Below are positions 4,890 to 5,373 of a DNA stretch of 5,373 nucleotides, one piece after another. Below the pieces are notes generated by a model. That model made no database searches. It worked only from the letters and a program-made list of their open reading frames with translations, and was not told the DNA's origin. Made by a program: the position numbers and the translations under genes. This DNA is from Acidobacteriota bacterium (GTDB lineage: Bacteria > Acidobacteriota > Terriglobia > Acidiferrales > UBA7541): positions 1 to 5,373 of the forward strand of contig PMOV01000115.1 of NCBI GenBank assembly GCA_003161195.1, read 5' to 3'. Position 1 is the stretch's first letter; each line of letters starts with the position of its first letter.

Positions 4890-5373
4890 GCCTCTCCGAT
4901 CCGACCGCAACTCCTTTCTCGCAGACCCCGCTGGCCGCTTCCAGCAAGCGACTCCTGCCGTGGCTGATCGCCGTGGCGCTTTTCATGGAGTCGCTGGACA
5001 CCACGATTCTCAATACCGCGGTGCCGGCGATCGCCGCCGCACTCCATGTTGCTCCACTCAGCATGAAGTCGGTGCTGGCAAGCTACACGTTGAGCCTCGC
5101 GGTTTTCATTCCCATCAGCGGCTGGATGGCGGACCGCTGCGGAACGCGACGTGTGTTCGCGTCTGCCATTGCGATATTCACGCTGGGTTCCTTTCTCTGC
5201 GGCCTGTGCACCAACATCCACGTGCTGGTGGCGTGCCGTATCCTGCAGGGTTGCGGCGGCTCGATGATGGTGCCGGTCGGCCGGCTCACGTTAGTGCGGG
5301 CCTTCGCCAAATCCGAACTGGTTCGCGTGATTAGCTTCATTTCGATCCCCGCCTTGATTGCCCCCATGCTGGG
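4886..5373 (+). CDS. DHA2-family MFS efflux transporter, MdtD-like, 3' end beyond window
   Basis: The N-terminal 162 residues of a drug:H+ antiporter of the 14-TM DHA2 (EmrB/QacA) type, located in the inner membrane. TM1 carries LDTTILNTAVP (37-47), the DHA2 signature. The loop after TM2 carries GWMADRCGTRR (79-89), matching MFS motif A. RILQGCGGSMMVP (118-130) matches motif B in TM4. FMESLDTTILNTAVP, GSFLCGL and GGSMMVPVGRLT closely resemble E. coli MdtD as I remember it, so it is likely a multidrug or metabolite exporter; the substrate is unknown. The start is uncertain. TTG 4886 gives a sensible 26-residue polar N-terminus but has only a weak GAG as a ribosome binding site. The first in-frame ATG (4985) lies inside TM1 and is too late. 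The gene begins 59 nt after tRNA-Leu, with no hairpin terminator seen between, so co-transcription is possible. Confidence 0.88.
   Translation, partial: MSLSDPTATPFSQTPLAASSKRLLPWLIAVALFMESLDTTILNTAVPAIAAALHVAPLSMKSVLASYTLSLAVFIPISGWMADRCGTRRVFASAIAIFTLGSFLCGLCTNIHVLVACRILQGCGGSMMVPVGRLTLVRAFAKSELVRVISFISIPALIAPML

Noticed and set aside
4960..5334. 124-codon plus-strand frame
   Set aside because: Out-of-frame shadow of the MFS transporter, whose TM segments and MFS motifs read in the other frame.

Overview
The window is a GC-rich bacterial chromosomal segment. It carries a very long PIG-L deacetylase, a secreted NTF2-like protein, a small two-helix membrane protein, a class II tRNA-Leu and the start of a DHA2-type efflux transporter. 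The style (GTG and TTG starts, Shine-Dalgarno sites of the AGGAGG type, a multidomain secreted PIG-L protein of about 865 residues, a lone NTF2-like lipoprotein-sized protein) fits a soil Acidobacteriota member. That assignment is an inference from gene style, not a marker-based call.

Layout. Positions 17-2614 (+) encode an exported LmbE/PIG-L zinc deacetylase with a long C-terminal extension. After a 136-nt gap, 2751-3467 (+) encodes a signal-peptide-bearing NTF2/SnoaL-like protein ending in a QPxxx pentapeptide repeat tail. A 128-nt convergent gap with a GC hairpin separates it from a minus-strand gene at 3889-3596. That gene encodes a 97-residue two-TM protein of unknown function, with a textbook Shine-Dalgarno site and a plausible promoter at 3999-4027.

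From about 4070 to 4739 there is no convincing protein gene. This stretch holds an AT-rich patch with two 29-bp direct repeats (plus a weak third copy), a stretch with nested complementary segments, a strong plus-strand intrinsic terminator at 4555-4600, and a sigma-70-like promoter at 4633-4661. The terminator has no annotated gene upstream of it on its strand, so an unannotated structured RNA ending there is the most interesting possibility in the window.

The promoter is placed to transcribe tRNA-Leu(CAG) at 4740-4826, which has an A-C mismatch in its acceptor stem. Fifty-nine nucleotides downstream begins an MdtD-like DHA2 MFS transporter (4886 to the window edge). Its apparent TTG start overlaps the stop of a 13-codon upstream reading frame. 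No pathway links the genes; they look like independent transcription units.
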